A stretch of 64,000 nt of DNA from UBA7672 sp044224605 (GTDB lineage Bacteria > Pseudomonadota > Alphaproteobacteria > Caulobacterales > Hyphomonadaceae). This document shows, piece by piece, positions 49,690-58,616 of the stretch (the first letter of the stretch is position 1; each line of letters begins with the position of its first letter). The stretch is from positions 1 to 64,000 of the forward strand of contig JBGAKC010000028.1 in NCBI GenBank assembly GCA_044224605.1, in the 5' to 3' direction. The notes under the pieces are model-generated. The model did no database searches. It had not been told where the DNA came from and worked only from the letters and a program-made list of their open reading frames with translations. The position numbers and the translations under genes were made by a program.

Positions 49690-51159
49690 TCAGACCGATG
49701 CTGGCGCCCATGTCCCGTGAAAACCAAGCGGCCAGACATAGTCCGCCTGCCAGACGGCGACGGGGCCATCCTCGATGCTGGCGGCGTCGAACGCCCACAC
49801 CTCGCTCTTGCCTGCTCGCGTGTTGATCGCCGTGCCGATCAGCCAGCAATCGGTCTCCGCCGCGCCCGCGCCTTTCGGCGCGAAGAGATGCTCCTCGACC
49901 ATGTATTTCGACCCGAAATCGTAGATCTGCGCCTTGCCGGACGACCAGTCCTGCAACGCCAGCGCGCTGCCGCCAGGTTGGTTGGCGACCGAGCCCGTGA
50001 CCATCGCAGTGAGCTTGCGCGACAGGCCGTGGCGGCGCGGATCGACCTGCGGGAAGTCGCCCGCGATCTTCGTCTCGATCATCTTCGCATCGCCTGATGG
50101 CGGGATCACCGCCTGCGTCAGTTTTGACGAAACATGATCGCCCGAGAACTTGCCGCGGATTTCCGCAGCGCCGCCGCCAGAACCAAGCACGGGCTCGGGA
50201 TAGAAGGCCGCATCGAGCCGGATCGTACCATCGCTTTCCTCCCACGCGGCGCCGGTATGATAGAAGGCGCGCGCCGGACCCTGCGCCCAGCGGGTCTTCG
50301 TGAGGTCGCCCTTGTCGAGGATCAGGAACTTCATCCCCTGCTCCGGCTTCCACTGGAAGCCGTCGATGAAGGGCGGGATGTTCTTCGTCTGGATCCAGGG
50401 CTGGCAGAGAATAACCAGTTTGCGCTCGGTCATCGTCCAGTCGTGGATGTAGTGGGCGGCCCCGATGTCGACCATGGCGAAGTCCCTGGTCGAGCCGTCC
50501 GGATTGATGTTGTAGACGCCAACGCGGCGGCCTGCGATCGCAAGCGACCACACGCGGCCGTCGGGCTCGCGCTTCGGATGCGCCAGGAAAGGCATGCCAG
50601 CGAGGTCTTCTCGCCAGACCTTGAGGCCTTTCGTCTCGAGCGTCACCGGATCGAGCCGGTAGGGCGTTCCCGCTTCCCACAGCGCCAGCAGCTCGCCGCC
50701 CGACATCATCACCGAGATATTGCCCGGGTTCACGTCGTTCGAGGACGCAACCGGATAGGACGGATCACCCTTCGTGCCGAAGCCCGGAGCGAGAAACTTG
50801 TCCGCCGCCATCTCGCGCTGGCGCTTCGGCGTGTCGACGAAGCGACCGGTGTGCACCGCCTTGCCGTCCGCAATGTTGATGCGCTGGACCATGCCGTCGC
50901 CGTCGAACCAGTGCGCGGCGTAGGCCTCGCCATGTTTGAAATGCGCCGGACCGTTCCGGTAGAGCGTGCCGGTGAGCCCCGCCGGCGCCTTGCCCGAGAC
51001 AAGGCGCATCGGCCCGGGGCCGAAGCCCTTCGCCGGCGCAGTCTCATAGCCAATGTGCCAGGGCGGCATCTCGTCCTTGGCGAAGGCGGAAGGGGCGATC
51101 GCCATGGCCGAGCCCGTGACGAGACCAGCGTGCAGCAGCATGCGGCGGGAGAGGTTCAT
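49690..51159 (-). CDS. carotenoid cleavage oxygenase (RPE65 family), Tat-type signal
   Basis: A 489-residue protein. ATG 51159 gives MNLSRRMLLHAGLVTGSAMA, a twin-arginine-like leader. The seven-blade propeller carries the expected iron-ligand regions: His in FLAHPKREPDGRVW, IHDW after AAHYI, the His in FYHTGAAWEES, and the last His in PLGFHGTW near the C-terminus. NGPAHF and HWFDGDGMVQRI are family hallmarks. It probably splits a carotenoid or stilbene double bond; substrate unknown. Same strand as, and 26 bp after, the DUF2141 gene. Confidence 0.92.
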   Translation of the reverse strand: MNLSRRMLLHAGLVTGSAMAIAPSAFAKDEMPPWHIGYETAPAKGFGPGPMRLVSGKAPAGLTGTLYRNGPAHFKHGEAYAAHWFDGDGMVQRINIADGKAVHTGRFVDTPKRQREMAADKFLAPGFGTKGDPSYPVASSNDVNPGNISVMMSGGELLALWEAGTPYRLDPVTLETKGLKVWREDLAGMPFLAHPKREPDGRVWSLAIAGRRVGVYNINPDGSTRDFAMVDIGAAHYIHDWTMTERKLVILCQPWIQTKNIPPFIDGFQWKPEQGMKFLILDKGDLTKTRWAQGPARAFYHTGAAWEESDGTIRLDAAFYPEPVLGSGGGAAEIRGKFSGDHVSSKLTQAVIPPSGDAKMIETKIAGDFPQVDPRRHGLSRKLTAMVTGSVANQPGGSALALQDWSSGKAQIYDFGSKYMVEEHLFAPKGAGAAETDCWLIGTAINTRAGKSEVWAFDAASIEDGPVAVWQADYVWPLGFHGTWAPASV

Positions 51160-51185
51160 GTCTCTAATCCTGCTTCTGGATCTGA

Positions 51186-51650
51186 CTAGGGGAGCTTGAT
51201 CGTGTGGGCGGTCGTGGGGGCCGCGACATCGAACTTCGCGCCGTCCCATGTCGCCGGGCCGAACTGGGCCGGGGCGTTGTTCGAGAAGGCAAATGGCTCA
51301 ATCGGCGCACCGAAGGGGTTGGTGTCCATCTTCCCGTTGCCGTTCACATCGTGGAACAGCTTTATCCCGTACGCGCCCGCCGGCAGATCAAAGCTGGTGG
51401 TCGCTGTGTCGCCGGCGACCGGAACCATGCTTGCGGCGACCTGTTTATCGACGCCGTAACCTGCCTCGTCGAACACAGCGATCATCAGGGCGCCCTTGTG
51501 CTCCTTGATGTCGGTGACGGTCAGGGTGAGCTGGGCCTTGGCCGGATCGGCGGACGCCGCCTGCGGGAACAGGAGGGCGGTTGCGAGGAGGAAGGCGGGG
51601 ACCGGGGAGAAGATGGCGAGGGCTGTTTCGAAGACAGGGAGGCGTTTCAT
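51186..51650 (-). CDS. exported DUF2141 protein
   Basis: A 154-residue protein with an N-terminal signal (about 1-34, ending QAASA). The mature part is the DUF2141 beta domain: LTLTVTDIKEHKGALMIAVFDEAGYG, YGIKLFHDVNGNGKMDTNPFGAPIEPFAFSNNA (the DxNxNGKxDxxxxGxPxExxGFS signature). It is the promoter-proximal partner of the carotenoid oxygenase. The pairing is common, and its function is unknown. Divergent from the LytTR gene. Confidence 0.9.
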   Translation of the reverse strand: MKRLPVFETALAIFSPVPAFLLATALLFPQAASADPAKAQLTLTVTDIKEHKGALMIAVFDEAGYGVDKQVAASMVPVAGDTATTSFDLPAGAYGIKLFHDVNGNGKMDTNPFGAPIEPFAFSNNAPAQFGPATWDGAKFDVAAPTTAHTIKLP

Positions 51651-51754
51651 GGCGTCGTCCTTTTTATGTTTTTCGGTCGCATCAGAGCCGGGTTTCGTCC
51701 CGGCCCGGCGAACATCGGTCGCCAAGCGCAGTCCCACCACCCCAAATGCGCGAA

Positions 51755-51806
51755 CCGCCTGTTTTGCTTCGCGAACAGGCGGGTTACACCGTTCACGAAG
51801 CGTGAA
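51755..51806. promoter_or_regulatory. two inverted repeats in the DUF2141 / LytTR divergent spacer
   Basis: 51755-51782: 9-bp arms CCGCCTGTT / AACAGGCGG around 10 bases. 51792-51806: TTCACG-AAG-CGTGAA. The second overlaps the putative LytTR GTG start (51802). They lie where a divergent regulator would bind to control itself and the DUF2141-oxygenase operon. Confidence 0.45.
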
Positions 51807-52623
51807 ATGCGGGCGCGAAACGCAAGTGACAGAGGCCAGTAATATCGAGGCAGGGGCGTCCAAGCCGCCCCTTAGCACCCGGATCCTCCGGGCAGCCGGA
51901 ATCGCGCTTGGGCTGGGCGTGCTGTTCGCGTGGTTCGGGGTCTACCAGACTTCGGTCTTTCCGCTTCCGGAACGGATTGCCTACTGGACCGTCCTCATGG
52001 GCGTGGGCATCGCCGCCTCCTCGATCGCCAACCCGCTGGTTATTCACAGGTGGCTGCCAAAAGCGCATCCGCTGTTCCAGGTCGCGGCGATCTCGGCGCT
52101 GATATCCGCGCCGATAACAATCGGTCTCGGCATGATCGAGTTCGCTGCCGACGGGATCATCCTGCCGCTTGGCGGGTGGGGCCTTCAGTATCTCTACGTG
52201 ATCGCCCTGTCGGCCGTGATGACGTCCCTCGCCTGGATCGTGGAAAAATCGCGGATCGGAATGCAGGTCACGGCCCCGGCCGCAACAGCGCCGGCCATCG
52301 CACGCGCGGGATCGGCCTTCATCGATCGCCTGCCGGTCAAGTTCCGTGGCGCGCAGGTCTATGCCGTTTCCGCCGAGGACCACTATCTCCGCGTCCACAC
52401 CAGCCTTGGCGAGACGATGATCCTGATGCGGCTGGCCGATGCCGTCCGCGAGCTGGCCGCGCTCGAGGGACTTCAGACGCATCGGTCCTGGTGGGTGGCA
52501 AAGCAGGGCCTTGCCGACGCCAGCAAGGGCGATGGCAAGGTGACGCTGAAGCTCAAGTCCGGCGCCGAGGCGCCCGTGAGCCGCACCTACCTGAAGGCCG
52601 TGAAGGACGCAGGCTGGCTTTAG
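51802..52623 (+). CDS. membrane-bound LytTR-domain transcriptional regulator
   Basis: A 273-residue frame; no ATG start fits, so GTG 51802 (or 51826) is used and is uncertain. Four membrane spans (about 36-58, 68-86, 93-115 and 130-150) precede a C-terminal LytTR DNA-binding domain (about 180-273: VYAVSAEDHYLRVHTSLGETMILMRLADAVRELAALEGLQTHRSWWVA, VSRTYLKAVKDAGWL). A membrane-embedded LytTR can respond to lipophilic or membrane signals. The divergent position predicts control of the DUF2141-oxygenase pair. Confidence 0.85.
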   Translation: MKCGRETQVTEASNIEAGASKPPLSTRILRAAGIALGLGVLFAWFGVYQTSVFPLPERIAYWTVLMGVGIAASSIANPLVIHRWLPKAHPLFQVAAISALISAPITIGLGMIEFAADGIILPLGGWGLQYLYVIALSAVMTSLAWIVEKSRIGMQVTAPAATAPAIARAGSAFIDRLPVKFRGAQVYAVSAEDHYLRVHTSLGETMILMRLADAVRELAALEGLQTHRSWWVAKQGLADASKGDGKVTLKLKSGAEAPVSRTYLKAVKDAGWL

Positions 52624-52925
52624 CCTTCGTAATCGCTCTCGAACGCAATCCCCGGCAGCGCCGCGCGCAGCTTCGGCAACAGCGCCAGGACACGCGAGGC
52701 AAAGGGCGGATCATCCCCATAGCCAAACATGGTCGGACCGCCTGGATCTTCCCAAGGGAAGGCTGCGTCATAGTCGGTGATGAGTTGCTCGATCTCGGCG
52801 TGCAGCTCCGCAGGAATGTCGAGATCCGCCGCTTCCACAGGATACCCGAAGCGCGCCTTCGCCTCGACGTCATGCGCCCACAGCAGCACGCCGGAACCGG
52901 CATCAAAGAACAGCCGCAGCAGCAT
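52620..52925 (-). CDS. small acidic hypothetical protein
   Basis: A 101-residue protein, MLLRLFFDAGSGVLLWAHDVEAKARFGYPVEAADLDIP..., rich in Asp/Glu and aromatic residues; probably cytoplasmic. Its start lies 1 bp after the TAXI-protein stop, so it is translationally coupled. Its stop overlaps the convergent LytTR stop. No family recognised. Confidence 0.65.
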   Translation of the reverse strand: MLLRLFFDAGSGVLLWAHDVEAKARFGYPVEAADLDIPAELHAEIEQLITDYDAAFPWEDPGGPTMFGYGDDPPFASRVLALLPKLRAALPGIAFESDYEG

Positions 52926-52926
52926 G

Positions 52927-54219
52927 TCAGATCCGCGCGTGGCGTTCCTGCGCCGACAGCTTGTCGATCAACTCGGCGACGAAGCGGATGTGCGCCCGCA
53001 GGCGATAGAGATCGTCGGTGTAGCTGACCGGCACCTCGACCTTGCCTGTTTCTGCCTGCAGGTCCGCAAGCCGCGCACGCACTTCCATGCGCTCCTCCGC
53101 CGTCTTGGCCGCCCTGCCCGCGGATTCGAGGTCGCGCAGGTCCTTGTACCAGACATAGATCTTCCGCCGGATGCGCCAGCGATAGAGCGGCGGCGCCGCG
53201 CGCACGAGCGGGATCAGGAGCGTGATCAGCGGGATCGCCAGCACCCACGCCCGCTCAAGGAAATTGGCGACGCTGTAGGGGAAGATGCGGCGCAGGAAGC
53301 TGGGACCGTTCTTGTAATAGCGCTCGGCCTCGTCCGAGATCGCGATGTCGGACAGTTGCGGCGTCGGAAACCGGCCTGGATCGGACAGCAGCGACCCGCC
53401 GCCATGCTCACGGAACGCCGTCTCTATCAGCAGGGACTGGATCGCAGGATGCAGGTCATCACGCACGACGATCTGCGCGGCCGGAGCGATCAGCATGACG
53501 TCCTCTTTCGGCAGGATGGCCGCGAGATCGACCACGCCGCGATAGAGCTCGACCTCGTCGAGATAGGGATGGCGCCGTGACAGCGCGTGCGCCTCGCGCA
53601 TCGACATGAGACTGATGGAGGTATCTGCAATCAGCCCCGCGATCCAGGGCGCCGTCGCGCCGGAGACCACCAGCGCCACATCGACCTCGCCCTTCTGCAG
53701 CGCTTCCGCCGCAGCCTGCCCCGCCAACGGCGCAGGCGTGTATTTCTCCGCCGTGACGCCGGCCTCGTTCAGCAACAGCATCGCCAGCGCACGGACGCCG
53801 GACCCCTCCGGTCCGATCGCAACCTTGCGACCCGCAACATCCTGCAGCTCGTTGATCGCAAGGTCCGCACGGTGGAACACCCACAGCGGTTCATAGAAAA
53901 CGCCGCCAAGCGAACTGGCGCCTTGCGCGCCGACGTCTGCGGCAACGCCCGTCTGTACGATGCCGACATCGGCCTGTCTCGCCTTCACGCGATTGAGGTT
54001 GTCGACAGACCCCGCCGTGGTGAGGACATCAACTTCGATATCCTGTGCGCGCAGCGCCTTTGCATAGGCCTCGGCCGTCGCCGCATACGACCCGCCGGCG
54101 GCCCCGCCCGCAATGATGACCTTCTTCGGCGGCGGCGGCGCCATGAACAGGAAGGCGACGATCAGGCCCAGCACCACGATCGCAATCGGAGCGCCATAGA
54201 ACCGCAGGAACTGTTTCAT
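52927..54219 (-). CDS. TAXI-type TRAP solute-binding protein with C-terminal membrane span
   Basis: A 430-residue protein. An N-terminal span (about 8-28) is followed by a TAXI substrate-binding domain: KKVIIAGGAAGGSYAATAEAYAKALRA, DNLNRVKARQADVGIVQTGVAA, KVAIGPEGSGVRALAMLLL, QKGEVDVALVVSGAT. A second span (about 330-352) and a basic, helical cytoplasmic tail follow. No TRAP membrane subunits are adjacent, so this form may be a membrane-tethered sensor rather than a transporter part. Confidence 0.88.
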   Translation of the reverse strand: MKQFLRFYGAPIAIVVLGLIVAFLFMAPPPPKKVIIAGGAAGGSYAATAEAYAKALRAQDIEVDVLTTAGSVDNLNRVKARQADVGIVQTGVAADVGAQGASSLGGVFYEPLWVFHRADLAINELQDVAGRKVAIGPEGSGVRALAMLLLNEAGVTAEKYTPAPLAGQAAAEALQKGEVDVALVVSGATAPWIAGLIADTSISLMSMREAHALSRRHPYLDEVELYRGVVDLAAILPKEDVMLIAPAAQIVVRDDLHPAIQSLLIETAFREHGGGSLLSDPGRFPTPQLSDIAISDEAERYYKNGPSFLRRIFPYSVANFLERAWVLAIPLITLLIPLVRAAPPLYRWRIRRKIYVWYKDLRDLESAGRAAKTAEERMEVRARLADLQAETGKVEVPVSYTDDLYRLRAHIRFVAELIDKLSAQERHARI

Positions 54220-54318
54220 GACGCCGCCCCGACTCGCTAGGCACGAAGCGCGCACCCTAGGCAGCGGAATCCAGCGCGTGAAGTCTCTGACGCAGGCCGA
54301 TGACGCTGGCGCGAAGCT

Positions 54319-55227
54319 CTATTCCGCCTTCAGCGGTTCGAACGGCCTGTTGGGATCGTTCGGCAGGATGTTTTCGACATAGTTGCGGATGTGATCCGTG
54401 ACCGCCTGCGGGTCGCCGTTCAGATGCTCCCACGGGATCTGCGGCCCGAAGGTGAGATGGAACTTGTCGCCCTGCTTGTTGAGCAGTTCGTGGAACAGCG
54501 TGATGTCGCGCAATTCCCGATTGAGATTGCAGAAGCGATAGTAAAGCGCCGAGTTGCGGCCATTGATGTGAAGCGGCGTGATCGGCGCCCTGTTCTTGCG
54601 CGCCAGCGTCACGGCGGTCGGCAGCCAGGGTTCATCGGTGAGCTTTCCATCGCGCATCTGGGCGAGCGCGCCGGACGGGAAGATCATCAGCAGGCGCTCG
54701 TTGGAGAATGTCGCCCCGGCGCGGCGCAGCGTCTCCTTCGTCTTGGCGATCGTGCGCTTGTCCTGCACCCACTCCACCGGGATGATCACCTCCGCGAATT
54801 TCGGATTGATGCGGCAGGCATCGGCGTTCGCCATGATCTCGATGTCGGTGCGGATCGGGTTGAGCGCCGCAAGCGCGATCGAACCATCGGCCAGGCCCGT
54901 CGGATGGTTGGCGACGATGACCGCCCGGCCGGCGCTCGGGACTTTCTCCAGCCCGGTCGCCGTGACGCGCAGGTCAAGCGCGCGGTCGAGATAGGCGAAG
55001 CATTCGGATCCCGACTTGAGCTGCTTGATCTCGTCAGCCCAGCGGATCGCTTTCCTGTAACCCAGCAAGGAATAGAGAACCGGACGCACAGCTGGCCACG
55101 TCCAGTGCTTCACCCAGGATGGGCAGCGCTCCTCGATCATGATGTCGACGATGTGCGCGTCGCTCTTTTCCGGATCGATGAAGGCGGCGAGGCTTCGGTC
55201 CGCTTGCGCTTCAGCTTGCTCGCTCAT
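54319..55227 (-). CDS. lysophospholipid acyltransferase family protein
   Basis: A 302-residue protein. ATG 55227 fits the conserved MSEQAEAQADRSL... start. The PlsC-type motifs are present: catalytic VANHPTGLADG (HxxxxD-like block with Gly), the acyl-binding FPSGALAQ, and ITPLHI. It resembles the putative hemolysin/OlsA-like group. It transfers an acyl chain to a lyso-lipid at the inner membrane. Divergent from the receiver-protein gene. Confidence 0.83.
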   Translation of the reverse strand: MSEQAEAQADRSLAAFIDPEKSDAHIVDIMIEERCPSWVKHWTWPAVRPVLYSLLGYRKAIRWADEIKQLKSGSECFAYLDRALDLRVTATGLEKVPSAGRAVIVANHPTGLADGSIALAALNPIRTDIEIMANADACRINPKFAEVIIPVEWVQDKRTIAKTKETLRRAGATFSNERLLMIFPSGALAQMRDGKLTDEPWLPTAVTLARKNRAPITPLHINGRNSALYYRFCNLNRELRDITLFHELLNKQGDKFHLTFGPQIPWEHLNGDPQAVTDHIRNYVENILPNDPNRPFEPLKAE

Positions 55228-55271
55228 GAATATCCCTACGCGGAACAGTGCTAAGCCTCTGCCCTGACTTA

Positions 55272-55279
55272 TTAACCAT
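55272..55279. promoter_or_regulatory. CtrA half-site TTAACCAT
   Basis: An exact TTAACCAT, a recognised CtrA half-site form, in the 185-bp divergent spacer between the acyltransferase and the receiver protein, followed after 4 bases by TAAC. It is suggestive only. Confidence 0.3.
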
Positions 55280-55412
55280 TCGTAACAGATAGCGAGAGAA
55301 TAGTGTCTTGAAGAGTTCTTCGCTGCTGCGAAACGTGGCGCGCGGATATTCTGACTTACGCCGCGTGATCCTTGGGTCGGGCATTCGCCGGCAACTGGAC
55401 TGGGGGAAGTGC

Positions 55413-55841
55413 ATGAAGGTCTTGTGGGTCGAGGATCACGCCCGGGCGGGCGAATTGCTGGCCGCCGCTGCGGCTGCGGCATCGCGCAAGCGTTTCGGCA
55501 TTGATCTCGTGATTGCGAGTTCGCTGATGGACGCCGAGCGCAAGCTGCGCCTCGAGCGCTTCGACCTTGTCGTCATCGACCTGATGCTGCCCGACTCGAC
55601 CGACGAGGACGCGACCGTCACCCGTATCGCCAGCATGGGCAAATTCCGTGTCGCCGTCGTGTCCGGCAGCGACAAGCGCAACGAAGTGGTCGCGAGCCTG
55701 ATGCGCGCCGGCGTCGACTGCTCGCCCAAGGCCGTCGGCAAGGAAGACCTCCCGCTCGGCGACTTCGTGCGCCGGCCTGAGCTGTTCCGTGACTTCGTCC
55801 ATTCGCTGATGCCGCCGCAGGCCGGCAGCGCCGCGGGCTGA
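55413..55841 (+). CDS. stand-alone response-regulator receiver protein
   Basis: A 142-residue single receiver domain. ATG 55413 follows GGGGGAAG. Acidic pocket Glu7/Asp8 (VED), phospho-acceptor Asp56 (VIDLMLPDS), Ser84 (VVSGS) and Lys106 (SPKAVGKEDL) are all present, so it should be phosphorylated. No output domain. Such CheY/DivK-like proteins act by protein contacts. No kinase gene is adjacent. Confidence 0.88.
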   Translation: MKVLWVEDHARAGELLAAAAAAASRKRFGIDLVIASSLMDAERKLRLERFDLVVIDLMLPDSTDEDATVTRIASMGKFRVAVVSGSDKRNEVVASLMRAGVDCSPKAVGKEDLPLGDFVRRPELFRDFVHSLMPPQAGSAAG

Positions 55842-55903
55842 CCGTTCCAGACTGCCGCCCGGATTGTGATCCATCTTCTTTGCGAGGAAGGGGGACACAA
55901 CTC

Positions 55904-56479
55904 ATGCGCAAACTCTTCCTGTTGCTTCCAGTGCTCGCGATCAGCGCGCCCGCTTTCGCACAGGCGCCGGAGGATGAAGCCAGGATCTGCGCCGTGATCG
56001 CCGAATGGTACAAGCGCATCGCTCAGCCGGAAGCGAAGGCGCCCTGGGCGCTGATGGCGCGCAAGGGGATCGAGGCCCGGGCCAGGCTATTCCGAGATTC
56101 CCGACATCACGTGCGAGGAGCGAAGCGCCGCCTATTCGGGCCCGCACATCAACAACGAGCTGGCGGGATAGGCGTTGCGGTTCACGTGTGATGTCGACCG
56201 GCTGGTCGTGAATGCGAACCTTGCGAAGGTCGATGTCTGGAGGCGTGGCTATTTCCATGCCTGGGCGGCGCAGACGACCTACGAGATGGCGGCGGAGCGA
56301 CGTTCGTGCGCGAGAAACTGCCGAACGGCGGGTGGCTCATCCTGGCGCGCCAGGCGACCTCGCAGAGCATTCCGCCGAGCAAGGTCACCGGCCCGATGCC
56401 TGACCTCCGCGCCGACGACTACGCCGCTTGCCCGACCTGCGATCTTGTAGCGGATGCGCAGAAGGCGAAGGCGTGGTGA
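55904..56479 (+). pseudogene. exported protein gene broken by frameshifts and a stop
   Basis: A signal peptide (MRKLFLLLPVLAISAPAFAQA) starts at ATG 55904 after GGAAGGGGG. The plausible protein then changes frame near 56,090 (PDITCEERSAAYSGPHINNELAG), meets TAG 56169-56171, continues RFTCDVDRLVVNANLAKVDVW, and changes frame again near 56,300 (TFVREKLPNGGWLILARQATSQ) to end at TGA 56477-56479. At least two frameshifts and one stop imply a dead gene. Unknown family, perhaps 185 residues when intact. Confidence 0.65.
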
Positions 56480-56482
56480 GGG

Positions 56483-56632
56483 CTAGAGGTCAGCCTCCGC
56501 GACTTCCGCCTGCGCTGCGAACGGAAGGTTCGAAGACGGCTTCTGCATGAAGACCGACATGATGGCGACGAATGCGATCGTCGCGATCTTCAGGGTAAGG
56601 CCTGATAACCCGTTGCGCTGGATTGCCGACAT
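56483..56632 (-). CDS. small membrane protein, 49 residues
   Basis: Start ATG 56632 sits 8 bp from GGGAGGA, an excellent ribosome site. The sequence MSAIQRNGLSGLTLKIATIAFVAIMSVF continues as MQKPSSNLPFAAQAEVAEADL: one span (about 12-30) and an acidic tail. It ends 4 bp from the broken exported-protein gene. No family recognised. Confidence 0.5.
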   Translation of the reverse strand: MSAIQRNGLSGLTLKIATIAFVAIMSVFMQKPSSNLPFAAQAEVAEADL

Positions 56633-56797
56633 GATCCTGTCCTCCCTGGATGCGTCGCGGTCTCACCGCTTCATGAGCCAGGACGGATGTACTGAACCTG
56701 AACCGACAGGTTTGACCCAAAAAGTTTGATGCGCGCGCGGACCGCGACCCAAAACCGCTTTCCTTTCAGCCCCAAAGCCCGCTATGCGCGGAACAGC

Positions 56798-57922
56798 ATG
56801 ACACGGGTGAAACAGCTTTACGCCCAGCGGCTTGCCGCCGGACGGGTGACGCCTGACCCGGCGCAGGCCGAGGCCGTGGCGCGGCTGGATACGCTGGCGA
56901 AACAACTCGCGACCTCGCGCGGATGGTTCGGCGGCAAGCGCCCGCGCGGGCTCTACATCTGGGGCGCGGTCGGGCGCGGAAAGTCGATGCTGATGGACCT
57001 CTTCCTTGAAGCGGCGACGCTTAAGGACAAGAGGCGCGTCCACTTCCACGACTTCATGCTGGAGACGCACGCCTTCATCTTCGAATGGCGCAAGCTGTCG
57101 TCGGCCGAGAAGCGCAAGCATCCAGCGTATGTGCGCGACGCGGGCGATGATCCGATCGCGCCGGCAGCGAAGCACATCGCCGACAAGGCGACCTTGCTCT
57201 GCTTCGACGAATTCCATGTCAACCAGATCGCCGATGCGATGATCCTCGGCCGCCTGTTCGAACAACTGTTCGACCGCGGCGTGACCATCGTCGCGACATC
57301 GAACCGCAAGCCGTCAGACCTCTACACCAACGGCATCAACCGCCAGCTCTTCCTGCCCTTCATCAAGCGACTGGAGGAAGAGCTCGATGTGGTCGAACTC
57401 AAGTCCGCGCGCGACTATCGCCTCGACCGTCTCGCGGCCGCGCCTGTCTATTACGCGCCGCTCGGCGTCGTTGCCGACAGGGCGATGGATGCGGCCTTCA
57501 CGCGCCTAACCGGTGGTGCAGCGCCGCACACCGAAACGCTCGACGTGCAGGGTCGGCAGATCATCGTGCAGAAACACGCAATGGGTGTCGCCCGCTTCAC
57601 CTTCGACGAGCTATGCAAGAAGCCGCTTGGCGCCGCCGATTATCTGACGCTCGCGCGGCGCTACCCCACCATCCTGCTCGATCATGTTCCGAAGATGGGA
57701 GTGGACGAGCGCACATGGGCGGCGCGCTTCGTAACCCTGATTGATGCGCTCTATGAATCAAAGACCAAGCTGGTCATGTCTGCGGATGCGCAGCCGGATG
57801 ATCTCTACGCGGCGGGCGATGGCGCGTTCGAATTCCAGCGCACGGCTAGCCGCCTCCACGAGATGCGCTCGGCCGACTACCTCGCCGCCGAACGCGAACA
57901 GTCGCCGGAGCCAGCCAAGTGA
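56798..57922 (+). CDS. zapE: cell division protein ZapE (AFG1-like ATPase)
   Basis: A 374-residue ATPase. ATG 56798 gives MTRVKQLYAQRL. Walker A GAVGRGKS (56-63) and Walker B LLCFDEFHV (133-141) are clear, plus family blocks VHFHDFMLETHAF, IVATSNRKPSDLYTNGINRQLFLPFI and KMGVDERTWAARFVTLIDALYE. ZapE links the FtsZ ring to proteostasis of respiratory proteins. The zapE-mdh association is common in alphaproteobacteria. Its stop overlaps the next start (GTGA). Confidence 0.93.
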   Translation: MTRVKQLYAQRLAAGRVTPDPAQAEAVARLDTLAKQLATSRGWFGGKRPRGLYIWGAVGRGKSMLMDLFLEAATLKDKRRVHFHDFMLETHAFIFEWRKLSSAEKRKHPAYVRDAGDDPIAPAAKHIADKATLLCFDEFHVNQIADAMILGRLFEQLFDRGVTIVATSNRKPSDLYTNGINRQLFLPFIKRLEEELDVVELKSARDYRLDRLAAAPVYYAPLGVVADRAMDAAFTRLTGGAAPHTETLDVQGRQIIVQKHAMGVARFTFDELCKKPLGAADYLTLARRYPTILLDHVPKMGVDERTWAARFVTLIDALYESKTKLVMSADAQPDDLYAAGDGAFEFQRTASRLHEMRSADYLAAEREQSPEPAK

Positions 57923-58359
57923 GCGATCCCGTTCTCGACCGCATCTTCGAGGCGCTCAACCTGTTCAACACGGGCCGCCGCTCCGAAGCGCGCGAAGCCT
58001 TCGCGGCGATCTGGAGCGAGATCGAAGCCGGAGGCGATCCGTTTCATGAATGCGTGCTCAGCCACTACATGGCCGACGCGCAGGACGACCCGCTCGACGA
58101 GCTGGTTTGGGACAAGCGCGCCCTCGCCGCCGCAGACCGCATCGTCAAAGAACGCCCGGACACGGCCGGGCTCAGCGTCCTCAGCATGTACCCGTCGCTG
58201 CACGTGAATCTCGCCGACGTAATGCACCGCACCGGCGACATCGCCGGCGCCCGCAAGCACCTGCAGCTAGCGCAGCAGGCAAGCGATGCGCTCGCCGACG
58301 ATAATTATGGCCGGATGATCCGCAGCGGCGTCGAACGGCTGGCCCGGGTGCTTGGATGA
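57919..58359 (+). CDS. TPR-like hypothetical protein
   Basis: A 146-residue protein from GTG 57919 overlapping zapE by 4 bp. It is helical, with TPR-like pairs (FEALNLFNTGRRSEAREAFAAIWSEIEAG, VNLADVMHRTGDIAGARKHLQLAQQAS). Cytoplasmic. It is conserved in appearance but not assigned to a named family. The overlap implies coupling to zapE. Confidence 0.65.
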   Translation: MSDPVLDRIFEALNLFNTGRRSEAREAFAAIWSEIEAGGDPFHECVLSHYMADAQDDPLDELVWDKRALAAADRIVKERPDTAGLSVLSMYPSLHVNLADVMHRTGDIAGARKHLQLAQQASDALADDNYGRMIRSGVERLARVLG

Positions 58360-58454
58360 TCAGCGACCGGCCTTGCGGGCTGAGCAGGCTTTCACCGTTC
58401 AAAATCACCTGATTCCGGGCCGCATTGCCCCCGCGACGCGCTTGCGCTAACGGT

Positions 58455-58473
58455 CCCCGGGATTTTTCCGGGG
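58455..58473 (+). promoter_or_regulatory. hairpin just upstream of an in-frame ATG ahead of mdh
   Basis: CCCCGG-GATTTTT-CCGGGG: a 6-bp stem with 7-base loop, five bases before ATG 58479, which opens the possible N-terminal extension of mdh. It could hide that start from ribosomes, or be the weak terminator of the zapE unit. Confidence 0.35.
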
Positions 58474-58616
58474 CGCGGATGTTCGGCTGGTTCAAGGGCG
58501 ACAAGAAGAAGGCGGCTCAAGCCCCCTCTCCTGCCGCTCCCAGGGCTGAACCGCCGCCCGCTCCGAAGCCGACCCCGCAACCTGCGCCCGCCGCTTTGAC
58601 ATCAGGAGACCTCCCC

